DNA of 9,121 nucleotides from JAIYDJ01 sp031398695 (GCA_031398695.1 JANNNU010000048.1:1-9121); one strand, 5' to 3'. Counted from the first letter of the stretch, positions 1 through 6,295 are shown. Notes: a model not told the origin generated them from the sequence alone. Made by a program: numbers and translations.

Positions 1-200
1 AGTCCGGGCATGGCGGGTTCCTTTGCGATTTGGCGACAAACTAGCGCATTTCCAGCCCCGGAAAACCTCTGATTCCTACAAACCCGCGGTGTGGGTGATC
101 GGGATGCCGTTGCATCGCCCCCCAAAATCGTTAGAACCCGCGCGATGCCGGATGGCGCCGCGACACGACACTGGGACACTGAAAAAGGGAGGGACGGCAC
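1..200 (+). promoter_or_regulatory. ilvC upstream region, no gene recognised
   Basis: No convincing coding sequence is present. This stretch must hold the ilvC promoter and leader unless transcription enters from outside the window. I found no sigma-70-type promoter that I trust: the best pair is TTGCAT (110-115) with TAGAAC (132-137), a weak match. Two short inverted repeats share an arm: GATGC (103-107) can pair with GCATC (112-116), and GCATCG (112-117) can pair with CGATGC (143-148). They would be mutually exclusive in RNA. There is no U-run after either, so an attenuator is not shown. Confidence 0.4.
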
Positions 201-1223
201 ATGCGCGTCTATTATGACCGGGACTGCGATATAAACCTGATCAAGGACAAGAAGGTGGCCATCCTCGGCTATGGGTCCCAGGGCCATGCACATGCGCTGA
301 ACCTGCGCGACTCCGGCGCAAAGAACCTGGTCGTCGCCCTGCGCGAAGGCTCGCCGTCCGCCAAGAAGGCCGAAGGCGAAGGGCTGAAGGTCATGGGCAT
401 CGCCGAAGCCGCCGCCTGGGCCGACCTGATCATGTTCACCATGCCCGACGAATTGCAGGCCGCGACCTACAAGCAGTATGTCCACGACAACATCCGCGAA
501 GGGGCCGCCATTGCGTTTGCCCACGGTCTGAACATCCACTTCGGCCTGATCGAGCCGAAAAAGGGCGTTGACATCATCATGATGGCCCCCAAGGGCCCCG
601 GCCACACCGTGCGTGGCGAATACGTCAAGGGCGGCGGCGTGCCCTGCCTCGTGGCCGTCCACAACGACGCCACGGGCCGTGCGATGGAACTGGGGCTGTC
701 CTACTGCTCGGCGATCGGCGGCGGGCGATCGGGGATTATCGAGACGAACTTCCGTCAGGAATGCGAAACCGACCTGTTCGGCGAACAGGCAGTGCTCTGT
801 GGCGGTCTGGTCGAGCTGATCCGCATGGGGTTCGAAACGCTGGTCGAAGCCGGCTACGAGCCCGAAATGGCCTATTTCGAGTGTCTGCACGAGGTCAAGC
901 TGATCGTCGACCTGATCTATGAAGGCGGCATCGCCAACATGAACTACTCGATCAGCAACACGGCCGAGTATGGCGAATACGTCAGCGGCCCGCGCATCCT
1001 GCCCTATGCCGAGACAAAAGCCCGGATGAAAGAGGTTCTGACCGACATCCAGACCGGGAAATTCGTGCGTGATTTCATGCAGGAAAATGCCGTGGGCCAG
1101 CCGTTCTTCAAGGCCACGCGCCGGATGAACGATGAGCACGAGATCGAGAAGGTCGGCGAGAAACTGCGTGCGATGATGCCGTGGATCTCGAAGGGCAAGA
1201 TGGTCGACCGCGCCCGGAACTGA
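201..1223 (+). CDS. ilvC: Ketol-acid reductoisomerase (class I, NADP-type)
   Basis: This cytoplasmic enzyme does the second common step of branched-chain amino-acid synthesis: Mg-dependent isomerisation and NADPH reduction of 2-acetolactate or 2-aceto-2-hydroxybutyrate. The 340 residues match the short class I form. The N-terminal Rossmann domain (about 1-182) carries the nucleotide loop GYGSQGHAHALNLRDSG at 23-39. Arg48, Ser51 and Ser53 in the next loop are the kind of residues that hold the 2'-phosphate of NADPH. Lys131 lies in a KGPGH motif. The knotted C-terminal domain (about 183-328) keeps the metal ligands Asp191, Glu195, Glu227 and Glu231, and Ser252 for substrate. The ATG at 201 follows a strong GGGAGGG ribosome binding site, which fixes the start. 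The gene appears monocistronic: an intrinsic terminator starts 19 bases after the stop, and the next genes are on the other strand. No anomalies were seen. Confidence 0.98.
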   Translation: MRVYYDRDCDINLIKDKKVAILGYGSQGHAHALNLRDSGAKNLVVALREGSPSAKKAEGEGLKVMGIAEAAAWADLIMFTMPDELQAATYKQYVHDNIREGAAIAFAHGLNIHFGLIEPKKGVDIIMMAPKGPGHTVRGEYVKGGGVPCLVAVHNDATGRAMELGLSYCSAIGGGRSGIIETNFRQECETDLFGEQAVLCGGLVELIRMGFETLVEAGYEPEMAYFECLHEVKLIVDLIYEGGIANMNYSISNTAEYGEYVSGPRILPYAETKARMKEVLTDIQTGKFVRDFMQENAVGQPFFKATRRMNDEHEIEKVGEKLRAMMPWISKGKMVDRARN

Positions 1224-1242
1224 CCGGACCGGACGGCCATAG

Positions 1243-1277
1243 AAACGGGGGGCACGACGCCCCCCGTTTTCATTTTG
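1243..1277 (+). terminator. Rho-independent terminator of ilvC
   Basis: A perfect 11-bp stem (AAACGGGGGGC at 1243-1253, GCCCCCCGTTT at 1259-1269) with a 5-base loop ACGAC is followed by TTTTCATTTT. It lies between the converging ends of ilvC and the small minus-strand gene ending at 1283. It may also slow minus-strand transcription, though the T-run on that side is only three bases. Confidence 0.92.
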
Positions 1278-1282
1278 ACAGC

Positions 1283-1510
1283 TTACTCGAGAACCGGCTC
1301 GACATCGCGAACGCGGCGGTGCCGCTGTTCATCCAGCGGCAGCAGAAACGCCACGCCGCCTTGCGGGCCATCCTTGGCCAGCGTCGACTTCGGAACGGTG
1401 GGGTCTTCCATGCGGTCCTCGATGTTCTTCTTGCTGACCAGCGCAAAGATGCACACGGCCAGCAGGGTGAACATGAAGAGGAACGGCACGATCCATCCAT
1501 AGGACATCAT
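1283..1510 (-). CDS. Small single-pass membrane protein, paralogue of its upstream neighbour
   Basis: This 75-residue protein belongs to no family I recognise. Residues about 6-25 (starting WIVPFLFMFTLLAV) form one hydrophobic segment, followed by KK and a polar tail, which suggests a single membrane span. The tail holds KSTLAKDGPQGG (41-52), then FLLPLD (55-60), then a basic and acidic end. The protein in the preceding gene has the same motif in the same order and a similar membrane segment, so the two are probably duplicates. The start may be the first ATG (1510) or the adjacent second one (1507); AAGGA lies 6 or 9 bases upstream. An inverted repeat (1523-1548) precedes the ribosome site. 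The function is unknown, and nothing nearby points to a partner. Confidence 0.8.
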   Translation of the reverse strand: MMSYGWIVPFLFMFTLLAVCIFALVSKKNIEDRMEDPTVPKSTLAKDGPQGGVAFLLPLDEQRHRRVRDVEPVLE

Positions 1511-1522
1511 AGGTTTTCCTTT

Positions 1523-1548
1523 CGGTTACAGAACGCAAGGAGTAACCG
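1523..1548 (-). repeat. 7-bp inverted repeat in the leader of the small membrane gene
   Basis: CGGTTAC (1523-1529) and GTAACCG (1542-1548) are perfect reverse complements separated by 12 bases. On the minus strand the second arm ends just before the ribosome binding site of the gene starting at 1510. It could be an operator or an RNA hairpin near the ribosome site, and it could also be chance. The repeat is seen; the role is inferred. Confidence 0.35.
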
Positions 1549-1588
1549 CGTGCCTGCCGACTGGTTCCGCAACCGCGCCACACGTCCC

Positions 1589-1614
1589 GGTCAGGGCGAA
1601 AAAGCGCCCTGACC
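1589..1614 (-). terminator. Hairpin directly at the stop codon of the upstream small gene
   Basis: A perfect 10-bp stem (GGTCAGGGCG at 1589-1598, CGCCCTGACC at 1605-1614) has a 6-base loop that is T-rich on the minus strand. The stem includes the last base of the stop codon of the gene ending at 1614. No T-run follows on the minus strand (CGGGACG), so it is not a classical intrinsic terminator. It may act as a partial terminator or a 3'-end stabiliser that gives the two small genes different expression. Confidence 0.5.
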
Positions 1615-1826
1615 TACCTCTTGCCAGCGCGCTTACGCTCTTCGACCACCGCGGCACGCTGGTCAGCGGGCAGTAGATACCAGTTGCCGCCCTGTCCGCC
1701 GTCGCGGGCCAACGACGATTTTCGCACGCCCTCGCGCGGCTCGCTCGGGCCGCGGTAGAGGAGATAGGCCAGCACGGCCAACAAAAGCACCATGAAGATG
1801 ATCGGCATGATCTGGGTGGGTGGCAT
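1614..1826 (-). CDS. Small single-pass membrane protein, paralogue of its downstream neighbour
   Basis: This 70-residue protein belongs to no family I recognise. Residues about 6-24 (starting IMPIIFMVLLLAVLAYLLY) form one membrane-spanning segment, then comes a short linker and the tail KSSLARDGGQGG (36-47), YLLPAD (50-55) and a charged end. It lines up with the 75-residue protein at 1283-1510: P-x-x-FM and LLAV in the membrane segment, K-S-S/T-L-A-R/K-D-G-x-Q-G-G and Y/F-L-L-P-x-D in the tail. The ATG at 1826 has a good GAGG site 8 bases upstream, which supports the start. A possible -10 box (TAAAAT) lies about 21 bases before the start. The gap to its paralogue is 103 bases and contains a hairpin. 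A small accessory subunit of a membrane complex is possible, but the sequence does not say which. Confidence 0.8.
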   Translation of the reverse strand: MPPTQIMPIIFMVLLLAVLAYLLYRGPSEPREGVRKSSLARDGGQGGNWYLLPADQRAAVVEERKRAGKR

Positions 1827-1847
1827 GGTTTATCCTCGCGCAAGATG

Positions 1848-1853
1848 ATTTTA
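1848..1853 (-). promoter_or_regulatory. Possible -10 box for the small membrane-protein genes
   Basis: On the minus strand this reads TAAAAT, five of six matches to the sigma-70 -10 consensus, and it lies about 21 bases before the ATG at 1826. The -35 region at normal spacing (around GTTCCG) is poor. If real, the two small genes are transcribed separately from glmM. Confidence 0.3.
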
Positions 1854-1858
1854 GGCAA

Positions 1859-1948
1859 TTAGGACGCCAGCGGAACCGGCCCATCCGCCACCCCTGCGAC
1901 AAACTGCCGGCCGGACGGGTGCAGCCCCGCCATGGACGGGTCCGGCAT
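1859..1948 (-). CDS. Possible 29-residue small ORF
   Basis: An ATG at 1948 opens 29 codons ending in TAA at 1859-1861, 32 bases before the start of the next small gene. It is preceded by GAGAGG 8 bases upstream, a good ribosome binding site for this genome. The product begins MPDPSMAGLHPSGRQF and shows no membrane segment, signal peptide or family I know. It lies in the 219-base gap between glmM and the small membrane-protein gene. Random short ORFs are common in GC-rich DNA, so the ribosome site is the only real support. Confidence 0.22.
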   Translation of the reverse strand: MPDPSMAGLHPSGRQFVAGVADGPVPLAS

Positions 1949-2045
1949 CGCTGATACCTCTCGAGGAAAACAAGCATGTCGTCAGCCCGGGATGCTGTGG
2001 CCGCCGGCCGTGACTGCGAAATGTATGCGACGGATCCGGACGATT

Positions 2046-3389
2046 TTAGACTGCCGCCTCTACCGCGCCGACGATGTCGTTGACCACGGCCGACAGCAAC
2101 GCTTCGTCTTCGCATTCGGCCATCACCCGGACCAAGGGCTCGGTCCCCGATTTGCGGATCAACAGACGTCCCTTGCCGGCCAGCCGCCGCTCGGCACCGG
2201 CGATCATCGCCTTGACCGACACCGAGTCGAGCGGGGCCGACCCGGCGCTATAGCGGACGTTCTTGAGCATCTGCGGCACCATGTCGAACTGCTCGACCAG
2301 CGCCGACGCCGGTTGGCCGGTGCGCGCCATTTCGGCCAGCACCTGCAATCCGGCGATCAACCCGTCGCCGGTGGTCGCATAGTCGGTCATCACGATGTGT
2401 CCCGACTGCTCGCCACCCAGGTTCCAGCCGCCCCGCCGCATCGCCTCGACCACATATCGGTCGCCGACGGCCGTGCGTTCCAGCCGCAGGCCGCGCCCCT
2501 GCAAGAATCGCTCCAGCCCTAGATTGGACATGACCGTCGCCACCAGCGTGCCGCCACGCAGCCGCCCCTCTTCGGCCCAGCGTCCCGCGAGCAGCGCCAT
2601 GATCTGGTCACCGTCCGCAACGTTGCCCTGCGCATCGAGGATCATCACCCGGTCTGCATCGCCGTCCAGGCAGATCCCTACATCCGCACCATGCGCCACC
2701 ACCGCCTCGGCGGCCGTCTGGGTAAAGGTGGAGCCCACCCGATCGTTGATGTTGGTGCCGTTCGGCGACACGCCGACCGGAATGACGTCGGCGCCCAGTT
2801 CCCAAAGCACCTCGGGGGCGGCCCGATACGCCGCGCCGTTGGCGCAATCGATCACCACCTTCAATCCGTCCAGCCGCAAGCCTGGCGGGAAAGTGGTCTT
2901 GACGAATTCCTGATAGCGGCCGCGGCCGTCCTCGATCCGCCGCGCACGCCCGATCGCGCCCGCTTCGGCCAGTTCGATGTTACCGGCCAGGATCGCCTCG
3001 ATTTCGTCCTGCGCCTCGTCCGACAGCTTGAACCCGTCGGGACCAAAGAACTTGATGCCGTTGTCCTGATGCGGATTGTGCGAGGCGCTGATCATCACCC
3101 CCAGATCCGCCCGCATGCTGCGCGTAAGAAACCCCACCGCCGGAGTGGGCACCGGGCCCAGCAGCAGCACGTTCATGCCGGTGCTGGTCAGACCCGCCGT
3201 CAGCGCGTTCTCCAGCATGTAGCCCGACAGCCGCGTGTCCTTGCCGATCACCACACGGTGCGCGATCGACCCGTCGCGGCGAAAGAACCGTCCCGCCGCG
3301 GCCCCGAGCCGCAACGCCATGTCGGCCGTCATCGGATAGATGTTGGCCCGCCCGCGGACCCCGTCCGTGCCGAACAGCTTGCCTTTCAT
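2046..3389 (-). CDS. glmM: Phosphoglucosamine mutase
   Basis: This enzyme converts glucosamine-6-phosphate to glucosamine-1-phosphate, the step before UDP-N-acetylglucosamine for peptidoglycan and lipopolysaccharide. The 447 residues match the bacterial GlmM length. The protein starts MKGKLFGTDGVRG, the usual GlmM opening. The phosphorylated serine is Ser103 in SASHNP (101-106). The metal loop DGDADR has Asp242, Asp244 and Asp246. The sugar-binding loop GGEQSGH is at 325-331, and the phosphate-binding RKSGTEP is at 412-418 in the last domain. An in-frame start 30 bases upstream (3419) would add MAGGNGGTRE. I prefer 3389 because it fits the family N-terminus, overlaps the folP stop as ATGA, and has a G-rich site (GGGGGGA) at suitable distance inside folP. 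The overlap suggests translational coupling. I see no clear intrinsic terminator after the stop. Confidence 0.96.
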   Translation of the reverse strand: MKGKLFGTDGVRGRANIYPMTADMALRLGAAAGRFFRRDGSIAHRVVIGKDTRLSGYMLENALTAGLTSTGMNVLLLGPVPTPAVGFLTRSMRADLGVMISASHNPHQDNGIKFFGPDGFKLSDEAQDEIEAILAGNIELAEAGAIGRARRIEDGRGRYQEFVKTTFPPGLRLDGLKVVIDCANGAAYRAAPEVLWELGADVIPVGVSPNGTNINDRVGSTFTQTAAEAVVAHGADVGICLDGDADRVMILDAQGNVADGDQIMALLAGRWAEEGRLRGGTLVATVMSNLGLERFLQGRGLRLERTAVGDRYVVEAMRRGGWNLGGEQSGHIVMTDYATTGDGLIAGLQVLAEMARTGQPASALVEQFDMVPQMLKNVRYSAGSAPLDSVSVKAMIAGAERRLAGKGRLLIRKSGTEPLVRVMAECEDEALLSAVVNDIVGAVEAAV

Positions 3390-4369
3390 TTCGCGTGTCC
3401 CCCCGTTACCGCCTGCCATAGCGACAAGGCTTGGCGCGTTTCCGCCACATCATGCACCCTGATCATCTGCATTCCGTGCGCCACCCCGGCCAGCGCCACC
3501 GCCAAAGACCCCGGCATCCGCCGTGCTGCCTCGGCCTCGGCGCCGATCGTGCCGATGAACCGCTTGCGACTGGCTCCCAGCAAGACCGGCAGCCCGAGAT
3601 CGTGAAACACCGACAACCGGCGCAACAGGGTCAGGTTGTGGTCCAGCGTCTTGCCGAACCCGATACCAGGATCAATGGCGATGCGGTCGCGCGCGATGCC
3701 CGCCGCCTCGGCGGCCTGCACGCGCGCGCGCAGAAAGTCGAAAATGTCCATCAGCACGTCGTCGTACTGCGGGTCGGCCTGCATCGTTGCCGGATCGCCC
3801 TGCGCGTGCATCAGGATGACCGGCGCGCCCGCGGCGGCGACCACGCTCGCCATTCCGGTATCGAAGCGAAGGGCCGACACATCGTTGACGATCCCCGCCC
3901 CCGCGTCCAGCGCCGCCTGCGCCACCCGCGCCTTGCGCGTGTCGATCGAGATCGCCCGTTCCAGTCCGCCATCGCGCAACGCCCGGATCACCGGTGCGGT
4001 GCGCCCCATCTCTTCGTCCAGCGGCACCTCGACGGCGCCGGGGCGGGTGCTTTCGCCGCCGATGTCCAGAATGTCGGCGCCGGCTGCCATCTGACGCGCT
4101 TGCATCAGGGCCGCCTCGGGGCGCAGGAACAACCCCCCGTCCGAGAAACTGTCCGGGGTCACGTTGAGGATGCCCATGATCCGCGGCTGACCCAGGTCAA
4201 GGCCGGCAAAGGCGCGCGGTGCGGTCAAACGCGCCGTCACCGTGACAGGCAACTCCCCCACCGGCACGACGACCGGCGCACGGCCGCGCTCCAGAATCTC
4301 GACCCGGTCGAACCAGCACCACCCCCCCGCCAGCGTCAACGCCGCAGGAGGACGCGCGGGATCAGACAT
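3386..4369 (-). CDS. folP: Dihydropteroate synthase
   Basis: This enzyme condenses p-aminobenzoate with 6-hydroxymethyl-dihydropterin pyrophosphate to give dihydropteroate in folate synthesis; it is the sulfonamide target. Numbered from MSDPARPP (327 residues), the TIM-barrel motifs are all present: GILNVTPDSFSDGG at 66-79, DIGGESTRPGA at 102-112, SIDTRKA at 141-147, NDVSA at 162-166, MHAQGDPATMQ at 187-197, DPGIGFGKTLDHN at 233-245 and GASRKRFIG at 265-273. The STRPG loop is unaltered, so nothing suggests target-site sulfonamide resistance. About 60 residues precede the first core motif, roughly 45 more than in E. coli FolP; I do not know their role. The start is uncertain: ATG 4369 or ATG 4393 (adding MLYHRPIA), and neither has a good ribosome site. 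It lies in an operon between folB and glmM. Confidence 0.95.
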   Translation of the reverse strand: MSDPARPPAALTLAGGWCWFDRVEILERGRAPVVVPVGELPVTVTARLTAPRAFAGLDLGQPRIMGILNVTPDSFSDGGLFLRPEAALMQARQMAAGADILDIGGESTRPGAVEVPLDEEMGRTAPVIRALRDGGLERAISIDTRKARVAQAALDAGAGIVNDVSALRFDTGMASVVAAAGAPVILMHAQGDPATMQADPQYDDVLMDIFDFLRARVQAAEAAGIARDRIAIDPGIGFGKTLDHNLTLLRRLSVFHDLGLPVLLGASRKRFIGTIGAEAEAARRMPGSLAVALAGVAHGMQMIRVHDVAETRQALSLWQAVTGGHAK

Positions 4370-4436
4370 GGCAATGGGCCGATGATACAACATAGTGTGT
4401 CGTTACTGCGCGCAGACACTTTCGGCAAGCCTGCGG

Positions 4437-5345
4437 TCACGCCCGCTGGATGGTCACGCGGCTTCCTGCCGGCAAAGCCACACCCTCGGGCACGATCAAA
4501 CGGTCTGCCACCACGAGTTCGGCCAACCACAGGGCAAGCGCGACGGGATCGCGGGTTTGCGGCCCATCGACCGCGTCCAGCACCATCTTCGACGGAGCCC
4601 ACACGACCATCTTGCCCCGCTTGATCGCCCAGTCGATCTCGGTGCGGCTTGACACCACCACACAGCGGGGATCGCGCGCCGCCAGAACCCAGGCATTCTG
4701 TTCCAGCGCAAGCAGGTCGACGCGGCGCTGCGTCGGATTGTGGCCGGTCATGGGGCGGGCCTGTTCGGGCAGACCGACGGCCAGGATCACTGGATGGCCA
4801 GCCGCCTGCCAGCCGTCCAGACGCGACCCAAGGCCGGGGTCCAGAATGCCCGCCGTATCCAGATAGATCACCAACGGGTGCAGGGCGGCCGCAGTCCCGT
4901 CCTGACCCACCACCTGCAACGCCGTCTCGGCCCGGCTGCGGACGATCTCGACCCCCAACTTGTAGGGGCCGATGTCCAGCTTTTCGATCCGCACGAACGC
5001 CCGCATCGCCTGCGGTTCCGCCAGAATACGGTCGGCGATCCGTTCGGCCAGCGTCTCCAGCAGGTTCAGCCGTTCGGCGGCCAGCTCCTGGGCGATGGCT
5101 TCGGTGATCCGGTCATAGGACAGGATGCGATCGACATCGTCGTTCAAGGGTTGCGGCGCGGGCCGCACCTCGACCACGATGTTGAACATCACGCGCTGCG
5201 GATGGCCGCGTTCCTGTTGGAACGCGCCGATGTCCACGTCGACGACATGATCGCGCAGACTGATGCGATCCCGCGGGTCGGCGGTGGCCGACGCGGCGCT
5301 GCGCTCTTCGGGGTGGGCGAACGCAAGGCGGATATCGCTGGTCAT
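4437..5345 (-). CDS. folB: Dihydroneopterin aldolase with a long C-terminal extension
   Basis: FolB splits 7,8-dihydroneopterin into 6-hydroxymethyl-dihydropterin and glycolaldehyde, upstream of FolP. Numbered from MTSDIRLAF (302 residues), the FolB domain covers about 26-138. By comparison with S. aureus FolB it keeps Glu45 (in QQERG), Tyr77 (in LSYDR), Glu97 (in NLLETLAERIA) and the catalytic Lys122 (in VRIEKLDIG); the usual proline after this lysine is leucine. Ordinary FolB proteins end there at about 120 residues. Here about 160 more follow, with RRVDLLALEQNAWVLAAR, a GKMVVWAPSKMVL segment and DPVALALWLAE, which recall an amino-acid-kinase-family fold without an obvious nucleotide loop. 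An in-frame start at 5387 would lie upstream of the likely -10 box, so I use 5345. First gene of the folB-folP-glmM operon; no folK is present. Confidence 0.88.
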   Translation of the reverse strand: MTSDIRLAFAHPEERSAASATADPRDRISLRDHVVDVDIGAFQQERGHPQRVMFNIVVEVRPAPQPLNDDVDRILSYDRITEAIAQELAAERLNLLETLAERIADRILAEPQAMRAFVRIEKLDIGPYKLGVEIVRSRAETALQVVGQDGTAAALHPLVIYLDTAGILDPGLGSRLDGWQAAGHPVILAVGLPEQARPMTGHNPTQRRVDLLALEQNAWVLAARDPRCVVVSSRTEIDWAIKRGKMVVWAPSKMVLDAVDGPQTRDPVALALWLAELVVADRLIVPEGVALPAGSRVTIQRA

Positions 5346-5375
5346 AAATCGCATCCGACTGCAAAGGGCCCCGTC

Positions 5376-5381
5376 AGTATA
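5376..5381 (-). promoter_or_regulatory. Likely -10 box of the folB-folP-glmM operon
   Basis: On the minus strand this reads TATACT, five of six matches to the sigma-70 -10 consensus, 30 bases before the folB ATG at 5345. No good -35 is seen at 17 bases (CAACGC). Its position argues against the upstream in-frame start at 5387. The 120-base gap after the preceding gene also fits an independent promoter here. Confidence 0.4.
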
Positions 5382-5465
5382 GCGCAAGGACGCGCGAGGC
5401 GTTGCCCGAACGCGACGCGGTGCCCGCGCTGCGCGACCCGACGATCCCCCGCGGTCTGCCCGCTC

Positions 5466-6134
5466 TCAGGGTTGGCGGTAGAACAGATGCGCACCGATTG
5501 CCGCCGTACGCGGAAACCGGCGGGACCAGCTGGGATTGACGCTGGCGGTGTGGAAATGCGTCGCACCTTGCGTCAGGGCCCGCGGTGCGCCGTCCAGCAT
5601 AACCCGGGCGATCCGTCCGGCGCGGTCTGCCGATGCGCCGTCCCGCATCACGTCGCTGTGGCCGTCACAGGTAAAGCTGAACTGGCAGCCCTGCTTGACC
5701 ACCGCACACACCGATTTCGGATAGGCCGGATTGTCCACCCGGTTCAGGATCACTTCGGCCACGGCGAACTGGCCCTTCAGGCTTTCGCCGCGCGACTCGA
5801 AATAGAGCGCGGTCTTGAGGCACTGCCACTGCGCGTCCCCACTGGGTGCCGGCCGCGCCGCGAGCCACGCGTCGTCATATTGCACGACCGCAGGCTCGGG
5901 TGCCTTGTCGCGCTTGCGGCGCGGTTCGTCTTTCGGTCCAAGCGCGAGTGCCGCGAGCCGCGCTTGCGGCATCGCCACGATGGTCTTGTGTTCCGCGTTC
6001 ATCAGCGACGCGAAGTTGGTCCCCAGAAGGGCGGTCGGATCATTCGATTGGCTCACCGTAACATCGGCGTCGGCCGCTCCATTGAGGGAGATCAGCGCCA
6101 CCAGCGCCATCGCCCAACCTTGTCGCATGCACAT
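5466..6134 (-). CDS. Exported SleB-type cell-wall hydrolase
   Basis: This is a peptidoglycan hydrolase of the SleB/Hydrolase_2 family, whose studied members are lytic transglycosylases. Numbered from MCMRQGW (222 residues), residues 1-23 look like a signal peptide with cleavage near ADA-DV, so the protein should be periplasmic. About 24-100 is a low-complexity region with a basic stretch (PRRKRDK, 71-77). The catalytic domain spans about 101-222: ALYFESRGE (109-117) with the likely catalytic Glu113, GQFAVAEVILNRV (121-133), YPKSVCAVVKQGCQFSFTCDG (138-158) and THFHTASVNPSW (192-203). Four cysteines (105, 143, 150, 156) could form disulfides. The start is ATG 6134 or ATG 6128; GGGAA and GAG lie upstream. 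Because the host is not expected to sporulate, wall remodelling is likelier than spore-cortex lysis. It lies 120 bases before folB and is probably a separate unit. Confidence 0.9.
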   Translation of the reverse strand: MCMRQGWAMALVALISLNGAADADVTVSQSNDPTALLGTNFASLMNAEHKTIVAMPQARLAALALGPKDEPRRKRDKAPEPAVVQYDDAWLAARPAPSGDAQWQCLKTALYFESRGESLKGQFAVAEVILNRVDNPAYPKSVCAVVKQGCQFSFTCDGHSDVMRDGASADRAGRIARVMLDGAPRALTQGATHFHTASVNPSWSRRFPRTAAIGAHLFYRQP

Positions 6135-6246
6135 ATTCTCGTGTTCCCGGTCTTGTTTGCATTGCAGTGCCCAGCCCGGCACAGAAACCGGCGCGGTCGG
6201 GCAACAGCGGCGAGGGCTACGCGAAGGGGCCGCGGGGCGTCCAGCT

Positions 6247-6266
6247 TCGTGGCAAAATTACCACGA
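6247..6266. repeat. 20-bp imperfect palindrome followed by T-rich sequence on the plus strand
   Basis: TCGTGGCAAAATTACCACGA has two 9-base arms around two central bases with one mismatched pair; the outer 6 bp are perfect. On the plus strand it is followed by TTTTCTCACTTTT, which gives it the look of an intrinsic terminator, yet no plus-strand gene ends here. It may instead be a protein-binding site upstream of the SleB-type gene. Confidence 0.4.
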
Positions 6267-6283
6267 TTTTCTCACTTTTATGC

Positions 6284-6295
6284 GCGAATTTTCGC
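6284..6295. repeat. 12-bp palindrome GCGAATTTTCGC
   Basis: The arms GCGAA and TTCGC are exact reverse complements around TT. It lies in an AT-rich part of the gap between the ppdK stop and the SleB-type gene, 17 bases from the larger palindrome at 6247-6266. On the minus strand it falls between TTTACG and CATAAA, which could be weak -35 and -10 boxes 19 bases apart. That makes it a possible operator; this is inference only. Confidence 0.3.

Noticed and set aside
23..217. 64-codon plus-strand ORF before ilvC
   Set aside because: It overlaps the ilvC start in another frame, runs through the ilvC ribosome binding site, and its product has no recognisable feature.
2000..2045. Intrinsic terminator after glmM
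   Set aside because: Only a short palindrome (CGGATCCG) is seen, with no hairpin of useful length followed by T residues.
3390..3419. Longer glmM starting at 3419
   Set aside because: The extra MAGGNGGTRE is unlike the family's N-terminus, while the start at 3389 gives the normal opening and an ATGA overlap with folP.
2691..3605. Long plus-strand ORF of 304 codons opposite glmM and folP
   Set aside because: It is antisense to two certain genes and has the Arg/His/Gln-rich make-up typical of reading GC-rich genes backwards.
5346..5387. Longer folB starting at 5387
   Set aside because: That start lies upstream of the likely -10 box at 5376-5381, so the message would not contain it; the extra residues resemble nothing in FolB.
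6135..6182. Upstream start for the SleB-type hydrolase (6182)
   Set aside because: It would put 16 polar residues (MPGWALQCKQDREHEN) before the signal peptide; the starts at 6134 or 6128 leave a normal export signal.
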